Below, one piece after another: positions 55,701 to 64,000 of a DNA stretch of 64,000 nucleotides (within the stretch, counting starts at the first letter, position 1; every line of letters begins with the position of its first letter). Both the position numbers and the translations under genes were made by a program. The stretch covers positions 2,404,310 to 2,468,309 of the forward strand of contig NZ_KE150412.1 in assembly GCF_000411255.1 (NCBI RefSeq), given 5' to 3'. The notes beneath the pieces are model-generated. The model ran no database searches and had not been told where the DNA came from. It was given only the letters and a program-made list of their open reading frames with translations. Source of the DNA: Paenibacillus sp. HGH0039 (GTDB lineage Bacteria; Bacillota; Bacilli; Paenibacillales; NBRC-103111).

Positions 55701-56322
55701 TGTAGCGGAAACGCACGCCGAACTGGGAGCCGAGCCAGTCGGAGCTGACCACGTCCTGCATAGCCGCCGAGCCCGCTTCGTCCGCGCTCATGCCTTTCGC
55801 CGGATTGTCCCAGGCGCCGCGGCGGTAGCCGTTGAATACTTCCGAACCGTCCCAGCGGTTCTTGTTGCGGTCCGCGTTGTAGTGGTCGCCGATGAAGAAG
55901 ATGCTTCCTCCGCCTTCCACATAAGCCGCCATGGCCGCCTGCTCGCTTGCCTTGTATGGAATATTCGCTTCCGCGACTACAAAAACATCGTATCCGCTTA
56001 AGTCGGCCAGCGTGATCGGAGTCGATTTGCGGAGTTCTTTCACATAGTAGCCATTACTCGCCAGCGCATTGCCGAAATCCGAGAACCCGCCGTCGATGAC
56101 CCAGTCCGCGGCTCCCGCCGTTTGAGCGTGGGTGTTGTCGAAAAGCACCTTTTTGCCGGCGTTCTCATTGACGACTTTCGCTTCAATATAGGGAGCCGGA
56201 TCGGCCGGCCCTTCCGCCTTCACCTGCCAACCATCGGTCAATACTTGCACGGAAAGCGCCGCGGATAGGGCGAGTGAAGCCTTGAAAACCTTAGCCTTCC
56301 ACCCTGCGAATCTCTTCTTCAT
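52747..56322 (-). CDS. Large modular secreted protein (1191 residues)
   Basis: A signal peptide (about 1-36) is followed by a glutamine-amidotransferase-like/DUF4350-type domain (about 48-350; [28 protein letters not shown]) and an unknown beta-rich domain (about 385-520). Next come an OB-fold module like those of secreted nucleases (about 540-725; [20 protein letters not shown]), an OmpL47/Ig-like module (about 735-815), another Ig-like module, a Big_2-type module (about 915-990), and two tandem repeats of about 95 residues with MNMWWGAN / MNMWWGTN, typical of chitinase accessory domains. AAGGAGG precedes the ATG. No catalytic site I recognise. It may bind wall or chitin polymers. Confidence 0.82.
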   Translation of the reverse strand: MKKRFAGWKAKVFKASLALSAALSVQVLTDGWQVKAEGPADPAPYIEAKVVNENAGKKVLFDNTHAQTAGAADWVIDGGFSDFGNALASNGYYVKELRKSTPITLADLSGYDVFVVAEANIPYKASEQAAMAAYVEGGGSIFFIGDHYNADRNKNRWDGSEVFNGYRRGAWDNPAKGMSADEAGSAAMQDVVSSDWLGSQFGVRFRYNALGDITANNIVAPEQAFGITKGVSSVAMHAGSTLAILDPAKAKGIVYLPQTKAAWPNAVDQGVYNGGGVAEGPYVAVAKKGAGKAAFIGDSSPVEDATPKYLREDTGAKKTTYDGFKEANDGVLLVNTINWLAKKESYTSLSQVSGLQLDQPTALLPFEAPAASTEPQPEPWAAPNAGYKWYDRGTFKAGSYGSGGGTTVPSNPAYSFVRQATLPNAADFQIRVVVDNLPANTTVSGFSAGVYLATGGTQVAQVRNADGTWPASYGYSAAFSLTSDSKGHAYKDLTVRIKPGTTGAANLRLRQNGTNLKTEAVSIANVPAEPLPDEQGPIPAKITVAEARSKGEGALVTLEGVVTTEPGIFGGQSFYLQDATGGIYVYQNLGGFHAGDVVKVTASTAVYNSELELTDPVEVAKTGASAVPAPVKADAVTAGNQGQLIELSGVTIGAVKSAVPEGSFEFDAVKGDVVNHIRVDARTGLTQASFPYKEGQTVDIRGAAAIFKGAFQLKPRGLSDFTAQADTTAPVTAATLSETSNAEGWFNKNVTVTLTARDNEGAAVLTQYDINGGEAKGYSEPFTVETEGTNIVRYYSTDAAGNKEEAKTLNIKLDKTAPAASLTLNGQAVSDVTDKDSLTFNLLSTDAGSGIADRKLLLDGKEIADGVTLKAGELAVGPHNIQYRVTDLADNTAADTLSFDVKASLTLSQVELTSGKTVLKPGETTDLRVSGTWSNGTAADLTVAQVVYRSSNEAAVTVNAQGRLTAVGEGTADLTASVTLGGVTVVSGAVTVTSAKPLATGVPGKPVLSSNNGYDGLKGGSFTVTMNMWWGANGSVYKLYENGVLIGTQTLKDASPVAQTVKTDIKGKANGTYTYTAELINAYGTTVSSPLVVNVTNAAPGKPVLSQDNWDGDGTYKVTMNMWWGTNASEYRLFENGQLIETKALEEATPSAQSAVTSLTGRAPGTYEYRAELVNASGVASSEKIVVKVIR

Positions 56323-56492
56323 GAATTTCCTCCTTTATACTGGAAGCTAGTTGAACTTTCGACCTCATTCTACCATGGATAAGTCAGGAGAAGTGGTATT
56401 TTTTTGTAAAGATAAACCGCTCTCTTTGCACTTCCTTTCACGGATCGATATAGACTTTTACAACCTTGCAGCCCCCTGCTCCTCCACAAAAA

Positions 56493-56523
56493 AACAGCCG
56501 TCAGCTTCGGGCTGGCGGCCGTT
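56493..56523 (-). terminator. Terminator of the beta-amylase gene
   Basis: Arms AACAGCCGTCAGC / GCTGGCGGCCGTT pair over 13 positions with one mismatch and one G-T; a run of seven T follows on the minus strand. Confidence 0.8.
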
Positions 56524-56585
56524 CAAAGAAACCATCGGGCGGTTGGTTCCCTCCCGCTTCTGCTTGCGGTACGCGCGGGAAGAAG

Positions 56586-58259
56586 TTAAGAGGGCCCTCC
56601 GGCTTTAACGGTTCCTGCCGCTCCTCCCGTGCCGGGTGTGTAGGTGGAAGTGCCGGTGCCGAAGAAATAGTTGTTCATGCTGTTGCTGTCCCAATTGTTG
56701 TTCCCGTCGTTAAAAGCCGCTTCCAATTGAGTCGCCGCGCCGATATTGACCGTGATTTTGGCGTAGCCGCTAATTTCGGAATCGGCCATTTTTACGCCCG
56801 GTACGGCTGTCCAGGTCCCTCCTGCGGGACGGTAATGGATGTACGGGCTTGAGTAACCTTTCTTGTAGTACACGGTTACGGTATTGTTCGTGCCCCCGGA
56901 ACCCGTTCCCGCATGGCTGATGACGTATTTCTTGAAGTTCGCCATCTCGCCTGTGACGGAACCGTCCGCATTCACGACGTTAGCGAGACGCAGAAGCGTG
57001 AAGCCGCTAAATCCGAAGCGGGTCAGCTTTTCCTCGATTTTTTGGAACGCGGCCGTTCCCGAAGCCGGAAGCGCATTTTCCCCGTTGAGGCGGACGCCTT
57101 TGGCGCCCGCAATACCTGCGACGGTATCGACAAGTGTGGACGGCATGGAGTAATTCGGCGCGCTTCCGCTGTCGGACATCTCCAGGCAGGTGAACGTCAG
57201 ATCCAGGTTGCTGTCCTTGAACTTCTGCAGCAGACGGTTGTAATCGTAATACCCGGCAGCCTGCTCCGCACTGTGCGGCATAGACGGATTCGTCATCTGC
57301 CAGTGGACGCCGGATACCTTGGCTCCGATCGGCACGCCGAACACGGAATCGAAATTTTTATGCGCGGCACTGCCGATTACACCCAGATGATTTTCCAGCA
57401 CGCTTTGGTACCAGGACAGAAAGTCTTTGCCGTAAGCGGTCTTGTAACCTCCGTTCGTGTAGAAGCCGTCTCCGTCATTAGGAGGACTGATCTGATCGAT
57501 CGAAGTCAGGCTCAGGCCCCATGCGCTGTTGATTCCGCTGAGCGATCCGTATTTGGCCGTCATGGCCGTGCGGAACGCCTGCTTCGCGGTATCCGTGTAA
57601 GCCTGGAACTTGCCCCGGGACGGGTAGCTCCATCCGGCAGCCGGATAATAAGAAGGAAATCTCAATTCCCCGGACGGGCCGCCGCTTAAATAAATCTTCG
57701 GAATAATATCCTTGTAGGAAGCGAAATTAGCCGCAAAAGAAGCGTAAAGCTCGCTGTACTGAGTACCTAGTCCGCTCCAGAAAGGCGACACGGCTTCGTT
57801 GTTCACATAACCGGTTTCGCTTTTGAACTGCATCTGGTCCGCCGTCCCTTTAGCCCACAGCCAGTTCGGCAGCGGAATGTTGCAGTCGTCCCCGACATTG
57901 CCGCCGCATTTGTGCGTGGACAGGATCGGAACCCACTTTAGCCCCGCTTCCCGTACGGCACCCGCGTACGTCTTGTAATAGCTCCAGTCGAATTGGTTAT
58001 CTCCGGCGCTTTCCACCATCCCCCACCAGACATCGGTCGTGACGGCATATACTCCGTTGTTTTTTAGCGTGAGAAGCTGGTTCTTGAAGGCGCTCCAGTC
58101 CGTAACCTTCGTCAGCGGTCCCATCACCGATGCCTGAAAATCACCGGCAACCGCAGCACCGGCCCTGGCCGGTCCCCAGCCCAGAACCGTCGTCAGTACC
58201 AGAATGAAACCGAGCAGCTGCAGGGCCGCTTTTTTCATGCTTTTTTTCGTCAAACTCAT
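56586..58259 (-). CDS. Secreted beta-amylase (GH14) with C-terminal starch-binding module
   Basis: This 557-residue enzyme releases maltose from starch ends. After a signal peptide (residues about 10-40) comes the GH14 barrel with HKCGGNVGDDCNIPLP, the acid E198 in GPSGELRFPS and the base E394 in LNGENALP, at the spacing found in B. cereus beta-amylase. The last 100 residues (VTVYYKKGYSSPYIHYRP...NNWDSNSMNNYFFG) form a CBM25-type starch-binding module. I chose the ATG at 58259 with GGAAGG upstream. A perfect cre site lies about 190 bases upstream, so CcpA repression by glucose is likely. Confidence 0.94.
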   Translation of the reverse strand: MSLTKKSMKKAALQLLGFILVLTTVLGWGPARAGAAVAGDFQASVMGPLTKVTDWSAFKNQLLTLKNNGVYAVTTDVWWGMVESAGDNQFDWSYYKTYAGAVREAGLKWVPILSTHKCGGNVGDDCNIPLPNWLWAKGTADQMQFKSETGYVNNEAVSPFWSGLGTQYSELYASFAANFASYKDIIPKIYLSGGPSGELRFPSYYPAAGWSYPSRGKFQAYTDTAKQAFRTAMTAKYGSLSGINSAWGLSLTSIDQISPPNDGDGFYTNGGYKTAYGKDFLSWYQSVLENHLGVIGSAAHKNFDSVFGVPIGAKVSGVHWQMTNPSMPHSAEQAAGYYDYNRLLQKFKDSNLDLTFTCLEMSDSGSAPNYSMPSTLVDTVAGIAGAKGVRLNGENALPASGTAAFQKIEEKLTRFGFSGFTLLRLANVVNADGSVTGEMANFKKYVISHAGTGSGGTNNTVTVYYKKGYSSPYIHYRPAGGTWTAVPGVKMADSEISGYAKITVNIGAATQLEAAFNDGNNNWDSNSMNNYFFGTGTSTYTPGTGGAAGTVKAGGPS

Positions 58260-58754
58260 CCCATACACCCTTCCTTTATCAAGCATTTTATCGAGAGTAC
58301 AAAGGTCCCCGCGCCGCAGCCGGCTGCCTTTTTTCTCTCATTCCCTTGAATCCTGCGTCTTATGTAGTCCGGTTAAGCTGCGGTTTTTCGTGTGCGCTGC
58401 CTAACAAAAGGCACGGTCAGAATGTGTCATTTCCCTCCTTAATATGAAATCGCTTACAAATTGTATTATAAAGAATGGACAAGCTGCAAAACGACCCCAA
58501 AGATTGTCAAAAGGGTGGACTATCTTGTTTGATATGAACTCCCCGGGCAAAACAAAGACGGGAAAGGGTCCCCTTTCCCGCCTGCCGGTGATTTTGTTCA
58601 ACAGATTCCCGATCCGCGGCTGCTGTAAACTCTTTTAAAAATTAAGTAAAATACCAAGCCCCATTCATAAAACCTTTACACAACAACGATCTCCCTCTGA
58701 CAAATAATAGGTATGGTAAGAAATGTAAATAAAATCGATGACCGAGGAGGCTCT
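58260..58754. other. Divergent control region between beta-amylase and phosphoesterase genes
   Basis: No gene seen. It holds the cre site at 58445-58458 and a perfect hairpin CGGGAAAGGG / CCCTTTCCCG at 58559-58580 without a clear T run. Confidence 0.5.
58445..58458 (-). promoter_or_regulatory. Perfect cre (CcpA) site upstream of the beta-amylase gene
   Basis: TGAAATCGCTTACA matches the cre consensus TGWAANCGNTNWCA at every defined position. Confidence 0.8.
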
Positions 58755-59759
58755 ATGTTACGAAAAACGTTCCTCTCCGCAGCCCTGTCGTTATCGCTTC
58801 TGGCGGCCGCCGTGATTCCTTCCGCCGTTGGCGCAAAGCCGGGGAAAGAGAAGCCGCTTCTCGCTTTTCCCGTCATCAGCGATATTCACATCCAGTCATG
58901 GGACCCGCAATCGCATCAAAAGTTCAAAGCGGCCCTGAGCGATCTCCATACGCTGGACCCCGACGCGGACGCGCTTGTCATCAACGGCGATCTCACGAAC
59001 GGCATGCCGGCGGATTACGCTAAGCTGAGCGAGCTGATGGAGCAGAACCCGCATCCGCGCAAAGTGTTTTACACGATGGGCAACCATGAATACTACAAAG
59101 CCTGGATCGACCGGAACGGCTCCTGGAATGCGGATGCTTTTCCGAACGGCGAGACGGAGCAAGCGTCTATCGGACGGTTTCTTCAACTCTCCGGCAAGAA
59201 AAAAGTTTACGGCGATCAGGTCGTGAACGGCTTCCGCTTCATTTTCTTGGGCTCGGAACAGTACCGTCAGTCGGATCCGAGCAACTTGGAGGATGCCTGG
59301 CTTTCGGGGGAGCAGCTTGAATTCCTCAAAGCTTCCCTACGGAAAGGAGCCGCGAGCGGCAAGCCCGTCTTCGTCTTCCTGCATCAGCCGCTTCCCGGCA
59401 CCGTATCCGGTACGAGTTTCTGCTGCGTCAATAACCGGGCCATCGTTCAGCATGAGGAATTGCGAAAAATCCTCTCGGCTTATCCCCAGGTGATCTTCTT
59501 CTCGGGCCACACCCACTGGGAGCTCAAACTGCCGGGCACCCTTGTCCAAGACAAGTTTACAATGGTGAATTCGTCCTCCGTCATCCAGCCCTGGACCGAC
59601 AACGGAAACGGCGGCGAAATGCTTACGGGTCCGGACGAAAGCGAAGGCCTGTATGTCGAAGTATACAAAGACAAAGTCAGCATCAAAGGACGCGACTTTT
59701 ACCGGCAGCGCTGGATTCCGGAAGCCCAGTTTACCCTTCCCCGGAGCGTAGAAGATTAA
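58755..59759 (+). CDS. Secreted calcineurin-like metallophosphoesterase
   Basis: This 334-residue protein has a signal peptide (MLRKTFLSAALSLSLLAAAV...GA) and the metallophosphoesterase motifs in order: VISDIH, NGDLTNG, MGNHEYY and SGHTHWELKLP. It probably hydrolyses phosphoesters outside the cell; the substrate is unknown. GAGGAGG precedes the ATG; the frame is open 14 codons further. It is followed by a terminator. Confidence 0.9.
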   Translation: MLRKTFLSAALSLSLLAAAVIPSAVGAKPGKEKPLLAFPVISDIHIQSWDPQSHQKFKAALSDLHTLDPDADALVINGDLTNGMPADYAKLSELMEQNPHPRKVFYTMGNHEYYKAWIDRNGSWNADAFPNGETEQASIGRFLQLSGKKKVYGDQVVNGFRFIFLGSEQYRQSDPSNLEDAWLSGEQLEFLKASLRKGAASGKPVFVFLHQPLPGTVSGTSFCCVNNRAIVQHEELRKILSAYPQVIFFSGHTHWELKLPGTLVQDKFTMVNSSSVIQPWTDNGNGGEMLTGPDESEGLYVEVYKDKVSIKGRDFYRQRWIPEAQFTLPRSVED

Positions 59760-59762
59760 AAG

Positions 59763-59795
59763 ACAAAGCCGCGGATCTCCTGCCCGCGGCTTTGT
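59763..59795 (+). terminator. Terminator of the metallophosphoesterase gene
   Basis: Perfect 12-pair stem ACAAAGCCGCGG / CCGCGGCTTTGT with a nine-base loop; the following T stretch is short. Confidence 0.75.
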
Positions 59796-59977
59796 TCCGG
59801 TTGTGCATCCTGTCGTCACGGCCGGGCTTTCTCATTGCCCATCTTCCGAAAGTGTAAAGCACACGGAGCAGCCGAAGCACCCGAAGTCCCCAGCCAAACC
59901 TGAAAAGCCTTCTGGAATGGTATACTGGTTAGGACATTTCCAGCGCTTCAAGCGTACCGCAAAGGAGAACGGACATT

Positions 59978-60721
59978 TTGCAGCTGCTTTTTGAAGAAAC
60001 CGGCCCCGGCCATGTGATCCGGGTTTACGACACGAACGAACTGTACGGCGAGAAAGGCCGCTTCCGCGTGCTCCAATTCGCAAATGATGCCATACAAGGA
60101 GCGCTTGATCTGAACAATCCCGGGCGCATCCTGTTCGAATATCCCAGAGCGCTCGTCCATCTCATGGAGATGAACCGGCCCGCTTTCGAAAACGTGTTTA
60201 TGATCGGTCACGGAATCGGGACTCTGGCGGGGCACTATCCGCAGAAACGGTTCACCATAGCGGAACACGATCCTAAAGTCGTGGAACTCAGCAGAACCTA
60301 TTTCGGCTGCGACCAGGAAAATATCATTCTCGGCGACGGACGTGAGATTCTGGATCAGGAACCGCCGGAGGCGTACGATTACGTGATCCTGGATGCTTTT
60401 ACCGAGAAAGGAACCCCCCGGCACCTCGTCTCCCGCCAATTCTTCAAGCTCAGCCGCAGCAAGCTGAACCCGGACGGTGCCATTCTCATGAATCTGTTCG
60501 GCAAAAGCATGCGCGACAACCATATCAGCGCCATTTACACAACCCTTGGCGAGGTTTTTTCTCACAGGAAAGCTTTTTATCTGCCTTCGGAAGGCACACG
60601 GGATACGCTGAACATCCTTCTGGCAGGCGGCAGCAGCCCCCTAACGTACCAAGCCCGCCACATGGCCGGCTTTGTTGAATTTGAACCGGAACAAGGTTAT
60701 CTGATTACAGACCGTTTGTAA
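59978..60721 (+). CDS. Spermidine-synthase-like class I methyltransferase-fold protein
   Basis: This 247-residue protein has the spermidine synthase fold: an N-terminal beta segment (YGEKGRFRVLQFANDAIQGALDL), then the Rossmann core (VFMIGHGIGTLAGHYP, FTIAEHDPKVVELSRTYF, YDYVILDAF). The loop GGGDG of true synthases is replaced by IGHGIG, so it may use another substrate, as in many Bacillales homologues. It starts at TTG, 10 bases after AAAGGAG. Monocistronic and of unknown role. Confidence 0.82.
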   Translation: MQLLFEETGPGHVIRVYDTNELYGEKGRFRVLQFANDAIQGALDLNNPGRILFEYPRALVHLMEMNRPAFENVFMIGHGIGTLAGHYPQKRFTIAEHDPKVVELSRTYFGCDQENIILGDGREILDQEPPEAYDYVILDAFTEKGTPRHLVSRQFFKLSRSKLNPDGAILMNLFGKSMRDNHISAIYTTLGEVFSHRKAFYLPSEGTRDTLNILLAGGSSPLTYQARHMAGFVEFEPEQGYLITDRL

Positions 60722-60858
60722 CTACATTGTGACCTTTCCATGCGCATTTTGGTTTATGATGAGAGTAACAAGCCAGACAGAGCGTTTTAAACCGGCCCAG
60801 CCGGGTAAAGAATCTGTAAGGCATCCTAATCATTTTTCCGCAAAGGGGTTACACACAC

Positions 60859-61371
60859 ATGAAAAAGATGGTCTTTTTCACTACTCTGATGGTATCTATG
60901 CTGGCTTTCGTCACTTCCGCCAATGCAGTCGATTCCGAATATTCGCCCGTTCCCCGCAGCGAGGACACCGTAACCGTTATGATTTCTTCCCTTGAAAATA
61001 AAAACGGCTCTCTCTATCTGCAAGGAGACCAAATCGAGTGGTACGAAGGCGCAGAAGCCGATCAAAAATTCATTGAGCATGAAACGGACATCGGCGATAT
61101 GACACACGCCCCCGACGGCTACTATATCGTTAACGATCAAGAGAAGCTCGAAAGCTTCGAAATCGATCCGAACGCCCAGGTCCTCATGCAGCTTTACGAT
61201 CATGACGGCACTTACGAAGGCGTAGACGTCAAGTGGAACGAAGAAGTACCGCTCACCAAGTTCCTAGCCATTTATCCTAACAATAACCTGCTCGATGTGA
61301 GCACATTTCCGTTCCATTTAACGATCAAAGACCATAAGGTCGTGAAAATCGTTCAGCAGTACATTCCGTAA
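60859..61371 (+). CDS. Secreted hypothetical protein
   Basis: This 170-residue protein has a clear signal peptide (MKKMVFFTTLMVSMLAFVTSANA) and a mostly acidic mature part (LQGDQIEWYEGAEADQKFIEHETDIGDM) with predicted beta structure. AAAGGGG lies upstream of the ATG. It ends at a strong terminator and is monocistronic. I do not recognise a family; the pattern YYIVNDQEKLESFEI suggests a small beta-domain. Confidence 0.72.
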   Translation: MKKMVFFTTLMVSMLAFVTSANAVDSEYSPVPRSEDTVTVMISSLENKNGSLYLQGDQIEWYEGAEADQKFIEHETDIGDMTHAPDGYYIVNDQEKLESFEIDPNAQVLMQLYDHDGTYEGVDVKWNEEVPLTKFLAIYPNNNLLDVSTFPFHLTIKDHKVVKIVQQYIP

Positions 61372-61785
61372 ACAAAAGCGTGTTCGGCTGAACACATGCT
61401 ATAAGCTTGCCGTTGCAGAAAAGGACCCGATCAAGATCGGGTCCTTTTTGTATGGAATTGTACAAACGCGCCAAATCTCATACTGTTATGTCCCCCCCGT
61501 TTTGCCTAGATGTTCTTCCGCCCACTTCGAATTTTCCTACATACTATAAAAAAACAAAAAAACTGCAACCCAAGATACAGGTAGCAGGCTTTTCATTTTG
61601 CAAGCTTATACTCAAGTTAAGAGCTGCAAAACAATTAATTATGTCAGCAGTAAAAAAACTTTGGAACTAATTTTGTTGATTTCATTGGGCTTGCCCCGGC
61701 ACTTGAGAGACAAGTAAAACGATGTGTCCGCACAGCCAATGTTTTCTTTTCCGATTTCATCACAGTTGGAGCATTGCTGACTTAG
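61372..61785. other. AT-rich intergenic region
   Basis: Apart from the terminator at 61419-61449 I see no gene. The stretch is AT-rich with only short frames. Confidence 0.5.
61419..61449 (+). terminator. Terminator of the 170-residue secreted protein gene
   Basis: AAAAGGACCCGATC / GATCGGGTCCTTTT perfect stem around AA, followed by a T run; nearly symmetrical, so it could serve the XRE gene on the minus strand too. Confidence 0.92.
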
Positions 61786-62331
61786 TCAAAAAGTAGGTGG
61801 AGTAGAAACCGCTATTAACATCGTTTCGCCATCCCAGATATTCTTATAACTATGGGGGATTCTGGCATCATAATAGATGCTGTCCCCTTCTTCGAGCGTA
61901 TAACGTTCATTGCCAAGCACAAACTCCAAACGCCCGGAGTGAACAAATAGAAACTCCTCGCCATCGCTATGGCCGACGCCGATGTCGCCGTAAGTGGCTC
62001 CTTGTTCCAGTACTCCCCATATCGGTCCCATTTTGTTGCTGCTTCCTCGGCTGAGAGCGTACCAGGTAATACGGGAACCCTCGGAATGCACCAAAGGTTT
62101 GCGCTCGTTTTTTCTAACGACAATGCTTCGCTTCTCCTCGCCGAACAAATTCGTAAAATTCACGTTTAATGCGTTCGCTATGCGCTTCAGAACACTGATG
62201 GACGGATTCGCCTTATCGCGTTCAATTTCACTGAGAAAAGACAAGGATACAGAGGCTGCTTCGGCTACCTTCTTGAGCGTTAATTTCTGTTTTTTTCGCG
62301 TGCTTCGAATTGTTTCACCGATCGAATTCAT
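61786..62331 (-). CDS. XRE-family regulator with cupin domain
   Basis: This 181-residue protein has an XRE helix-turn-helix (LKKVAEAASVSLSFLSEIERDKANPSISVLKRIANALNV) and a C-terminal cupin (EEFLFVHSGRLEFVLGNERYTLEEGDSIYYDARIPHSYKN). Such proteins sense small ligands through the cupin. AGGAGG precedes the ATG. It is divergent from a hydrolase operon, and a perfect inverted repeat lies 27-45 bases upstream of its start, so it probably represses both directions. Confidence 0.88.
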   Translation of the reverse strand: MNSIGETIRSTRKKQKLTLKKVAEAASVSLSFLSEIERDKANPSISVLKRIANALNVNFTNLFGEEKRSIVVRKNERKPLVHSEGSRITWYALSRGSSNKMGPIWGVLEQGATYGDIGVGHSDGEEFLFVHSGRLEFVLGNERYTLEEGDSIYYDARIPHSYKNIWDGETMLIAVSTPPTF

Positions 62332-62357
62332 GTGCCAGCCTCCTAAATTTCAAACTT

Positions 62358-62376
62358 ATTTCGCTGACAGCGAAAT
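62358..62376. promoter_or_regulatory. Inverted repeat, likely XRE operator
   Basis: ATTTCGCT-GAC-AGCGAAAT has perfect eight-base arms. It sits 27 bases upstream of the regulator start codon; the AGCGAAATTT arm recurs near the divergent operon. Confidence 0.65.
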
Positions 62377-62554
62377 TTGTAACTTTATAATAGGTGTAAA
62401 CATGAGCAACATCAAGCCCTTTTACTAGGACGGAATTACGGTGTAAAAACGTTGATTTGTCCGTTTTAGTGGACTACTATTTTATTAAGGTTGACGGACG
62501 AATTCCCCCGGATATTACACATCGTTCATTCTCAACAGAATAATTTTCATTTGT

Positions 62555-62562
62555 AGCGAAAT
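62555..62562 (+). promoter_or_regulatory. Half site AGCGAAAT near the hydrolase operon
   Basis: AGCGAAATTT repeats one arm of the operator at 62358-62376 and lies about 100 bases before the hydrolase start codon, close to where its promoter should be. Confidence 0.4.
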
Positions 62563-62664
62563 TTTTAAGGAAACGAAATACGAATCACATGATTGCAACG
62601 GAAAGCCTTTCCTTGTTATTCGGATTCATAGAACCGTGTCAGAAGGACGAAAGGGGCATAAAGA

Positions 62665-63561
62665 ATGTCTACCAAAATTCCCAAGGTCTATCAAGTAGGT
62701 GATGTTACCGTTACACGTGTCACGGAGATGATGCTTGACGGTATTCCACCAGAAGTGTATTTTCCGGGATCGTGGGACCCCATGTTCCTGGAGGAGAATC
62801 GGAACTCTCTTTCGGCTGGCCTGATCGATGGCAATTCTCAGCTTATCGTTAGCATTGGAACATGGGTGGTGAAAACCCCGAAGCATACGATCCTTATCGA
62901 TACGGCTACAGGAAATGATAAAAACTTGCCTCTAAATCCGGATCTCGCCAATCTCCAGCTCCCTTATCTCGAGCGGCTGAAGGAGGCGGGGGTTACGCCG
63001 GAGGAAGTGGACTACGTTCTGCTGACGCATCTGCACGTGGACCATGTCGGTTGGAATACGAAGCTCGTTGACGGAAAATGGGTACCGACTTTCCCAAATG
63101 CCAAATACGTATTTCCCCTTGCAGAGCAACAATATTACTCCAGCGAGGCCAGCCACAACAAAGCAAACGAAGTAAACTTTAACGTTTACGAAGAAAGCGT
63201 ATTGCCTGTTGTTGAAGCCGGCTTAACGCAAACCATCGGCCCAGAGGGCGGGGAATTTCTTGATATTTTCAAATTCATTCCGACACCCGGCCACAGCATC
63301 GGCCAAATGTCCATCGGTCTTAAATCTGGCGGAAAAGAAGCTTTATTTGGCGCCGATGTGATGCACCATCCGTTACAGGTCTATAATCCGGAATGGAATT
63401 CCATGTACTGCGAATTTACCGATCAAGCCCATATTTCACGGCTCCGGGTGCTGGAATTCATAGCGGATCGCCCGGTCATTTATTTCAGTACGCATTTCCC
63501 CGAAAGCGCGGCGGGGTACGTGACTCGCAGCGGGGACGGGTACAAGTGGGACTTTATTTAA
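62665..63561 (+). CDS. Metallo-beta-lactamase-fold hydrolase
   Basis: This 298-residue enzyme has the zinc motif HLHVDH (122-127), a later TPGHSIG histidine, the FGADVMHH aspartate and the STHFP histidine, which together make a dinuclear metal site. The order and size fit the lactonase-like branch (AiiA/AttM, MPH-type esterases). Possible substrates are lactones or organophosphate-type esters. GAAAGGGG precedes the ATG. An alpha/beta hydrolase gene follows after 41 bases, probably in one operon controlled by the divergent XRE protein. Confidence 0.85.
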   Translation: MSTKIPKVYQVGDVTVTRVTEMMLDGIPPEVYFPGSWDPMFLEENRNSLSAGLIDGNSQLIVSIGTWVVKTPKHTILIDTATGNDKNLPLNPDLANLQLPYLERLKEAGVTPEEVDYVLLTHLHVDHVGWNTKLVDGKWVPTFPNAKYVFPLAEQQYYSSEASHNKANEVNFNVYEESVLPVVEAGLTQTIGPEGGEFLDIFKFIPTPGHSIGQMSIGLKSGGKEALFGADVMHHPLQVYNPEWNSMYCEFTDQAHISRLRVLEFIADRPVIYFSTHFPESAAGYVTRSGDGYKWDFI

Positions 63562-63602
63562 TACGACCTGACAACAAACACAATACGAAAGGCGCTGAAC
63601 TT

Positions 63603-64000
63603 ATGACAACCCATGATTTTCTTAATGATATAAATATCGTGACTGAAGACCTGCGTATCCCGAGTGATACGCCCGGAATCGATCTTTATGTACGAAACAA
63701 ACGTCCAGCTTCCATGAATACCTTCTCTAACGAAAAAACAATCGTGATGGTTCATGGCGCTACCTATCCAATTTGCAGTCTGTACGATGTGAAGCTGGAC
63801 GGCTTCACTTTCCTGGACTACCTTGCAAGCCATGGCTATGACGTGTACGCCGTGGACGTCCGCGGCTACGGCGGCTCGACACGACCTCCTGAGATGGAGC
63901 AGCCTGCCGCCCTTAATCCGCCGCTTGTTCGCACGGAAACAGGGGTCCGAGATTTTGGCGCAGCCCTGGACTATGTTCTGAAACGCCGGAATTTAATGAA
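63603..64000 (+). CDS. Alpha/beta hydrolase, partial (C-terminus outside window)
   Basis: About 132 codons are visible. They contain the oxyanion-hole strand IVMVHGATYPICSLYDV and the following VYAVDVRGYGGSTRP, the typical alpha/beta-hydrolase start; the nucleophile elbow lies beyond the window. ATG at 63603 is preceded by AAAGG. It probably works with the metallo-beta-lactamase-fold enzyme upstream on the same substrate, for example an ester or lactone. Confidence 0.8.
   Translation, partial: MTTHDFLNDINIVTEDLRIPSDTPGIDLYVRNKRPASMNTFSNEKTIVMVHGATYPICSLYDVKLDGFTFLDYLASHGYDVYAVDVRGYGGSTRPPEMEQPAALNPPLVRTETGVRDFGAALDYVLKRRNLM

Larger units (their letters stand above)
62332..62664. other. Divergent control region between XRE regulator and hydrolase genes
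   Basis: No gene. It contains the inverted repeat at 62358-62376 and a matching half site at 62555-62562. Confidence 0.55.

Noticed and set aside
54544-56001. 485-residue frame opposite the 1191-residue secreted protein
   Set aside because: Arg-rich shadow frame; the minus strand has signal peptide, ribosome site and domain motifs.
58559-58580. Perfect GGGAAAGG hairpin
   Set aside because: It is not followed by a T run on the plus strand and no gene ends near it on the minus strand, so I do not call it a terminator.
1-64000. CRISPR arrays, rRNA, tRNA, prophage or complete insertion sequences
   Set aside because: No regularly spaced repeats, no rRNA segments, no cloverleaf I could support and no transposase or phage genes were seen.

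Overview
The window looks like chromosomal DNA of a Paenibacillus-type Firmicute. I infer this from the moderately high GC content, strong AGGAGG-type ribosome sites, a YesM/YesN two-component pair, a copper-amine-oxidase-like stalk domain protein, secreted proteins ending in SLH-like segments, CcpA-type cre sites and B. subtilis-style deo, ada and yrk gene sets. I see no rRNA, tRNA, phage module, intact insertion sequence or CRISPR array. The first and last genes are cut by the window edges.

Layout. 0-9 kb: carbohydrate sensing and use, with a YesN/YesM pair, an AraC regulator fused to a GH39 glycosidase, then a lone cellobiose-type PTS EIIC in an operon with a GH3 beta-glucosidase. 9-12 kb: three secreted proteins of unknown role. 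12.4-16.4 kb: a sulfane-sulfur module matching B. subtilis yrkE-F-H-I-J, with CsoR/CstR-like palindromes and a small zinc-ribbon gene inserted on the other strand. 16.7-18.3 kb: a ring-cleaving dioxygenase with its MarR repressor and a perfect palindromic operator. 18.3-18.6 kb: two unannotated micro-genes ending at a strong terminator. 18.8-24.2 kb: a coiled-coil membrane protein, a virginiamycin B lyase with all catalytic residues, and a DHA2 efflux pump with its TetR regulator and two matching operators.

24.5-43.9 kb is mostly nucleoside salvage. It holds the operon deoC-cdd-nupC-deoB-deoD-pdp, the separate pair deoR-punA, an MTA/SAH-type deaminase, a purine permease and a secreted 5'-nucleotidase. 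Shared ATGAACATAT-type elements lie in the deoC and mtaD promoters and upstream of deoR, so DeoR probably links these units: external nucleotides are dephosphorylated, imported, phosphorolysed and fed to glycolysis. Inserted among them are a LOG protein gene, an adaA-adaB-alkA alkylation-repair operon, an Sfp-type phosphopantetheinyl transferase and an AT-rich island (about 34.6-36.85 kb) with a MerR regulator, a GAP-family membrane protein, a 49-residue membrane peptide and a Spo0E-like remnant.

44-52 kb: two small oxidative-metabolism proteins, an HpaB-type hydroxylase, a fused histidine kinase/response regulator with a separate membrane sensor protein, and a class C beta-lactamase-like lipoprotein. 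52.7-61.4 kb: secreted proteins (a 1191-residue modular protein, a beta-amylase with a perfect upstream cre site, a metallophosphoesterase) plus a spermidine-synthase-like protein. 61.8-64 kb: an XRE-cupin regulator divergent from a metallo-beta-lactamase-fold hydrolase and an alpha/beta hydrolase, with shared AGCGAAAT operator-like elements.

I did not find one large undescribed system. The most unusual items are the kinase-regulator fusion with an internal start site, the AraC-GH39 fusion, the micro-gene pair at 18.3-18.6 kb, the AT-rich MerR/GAP island and the 1191-residue modular secreted protein.
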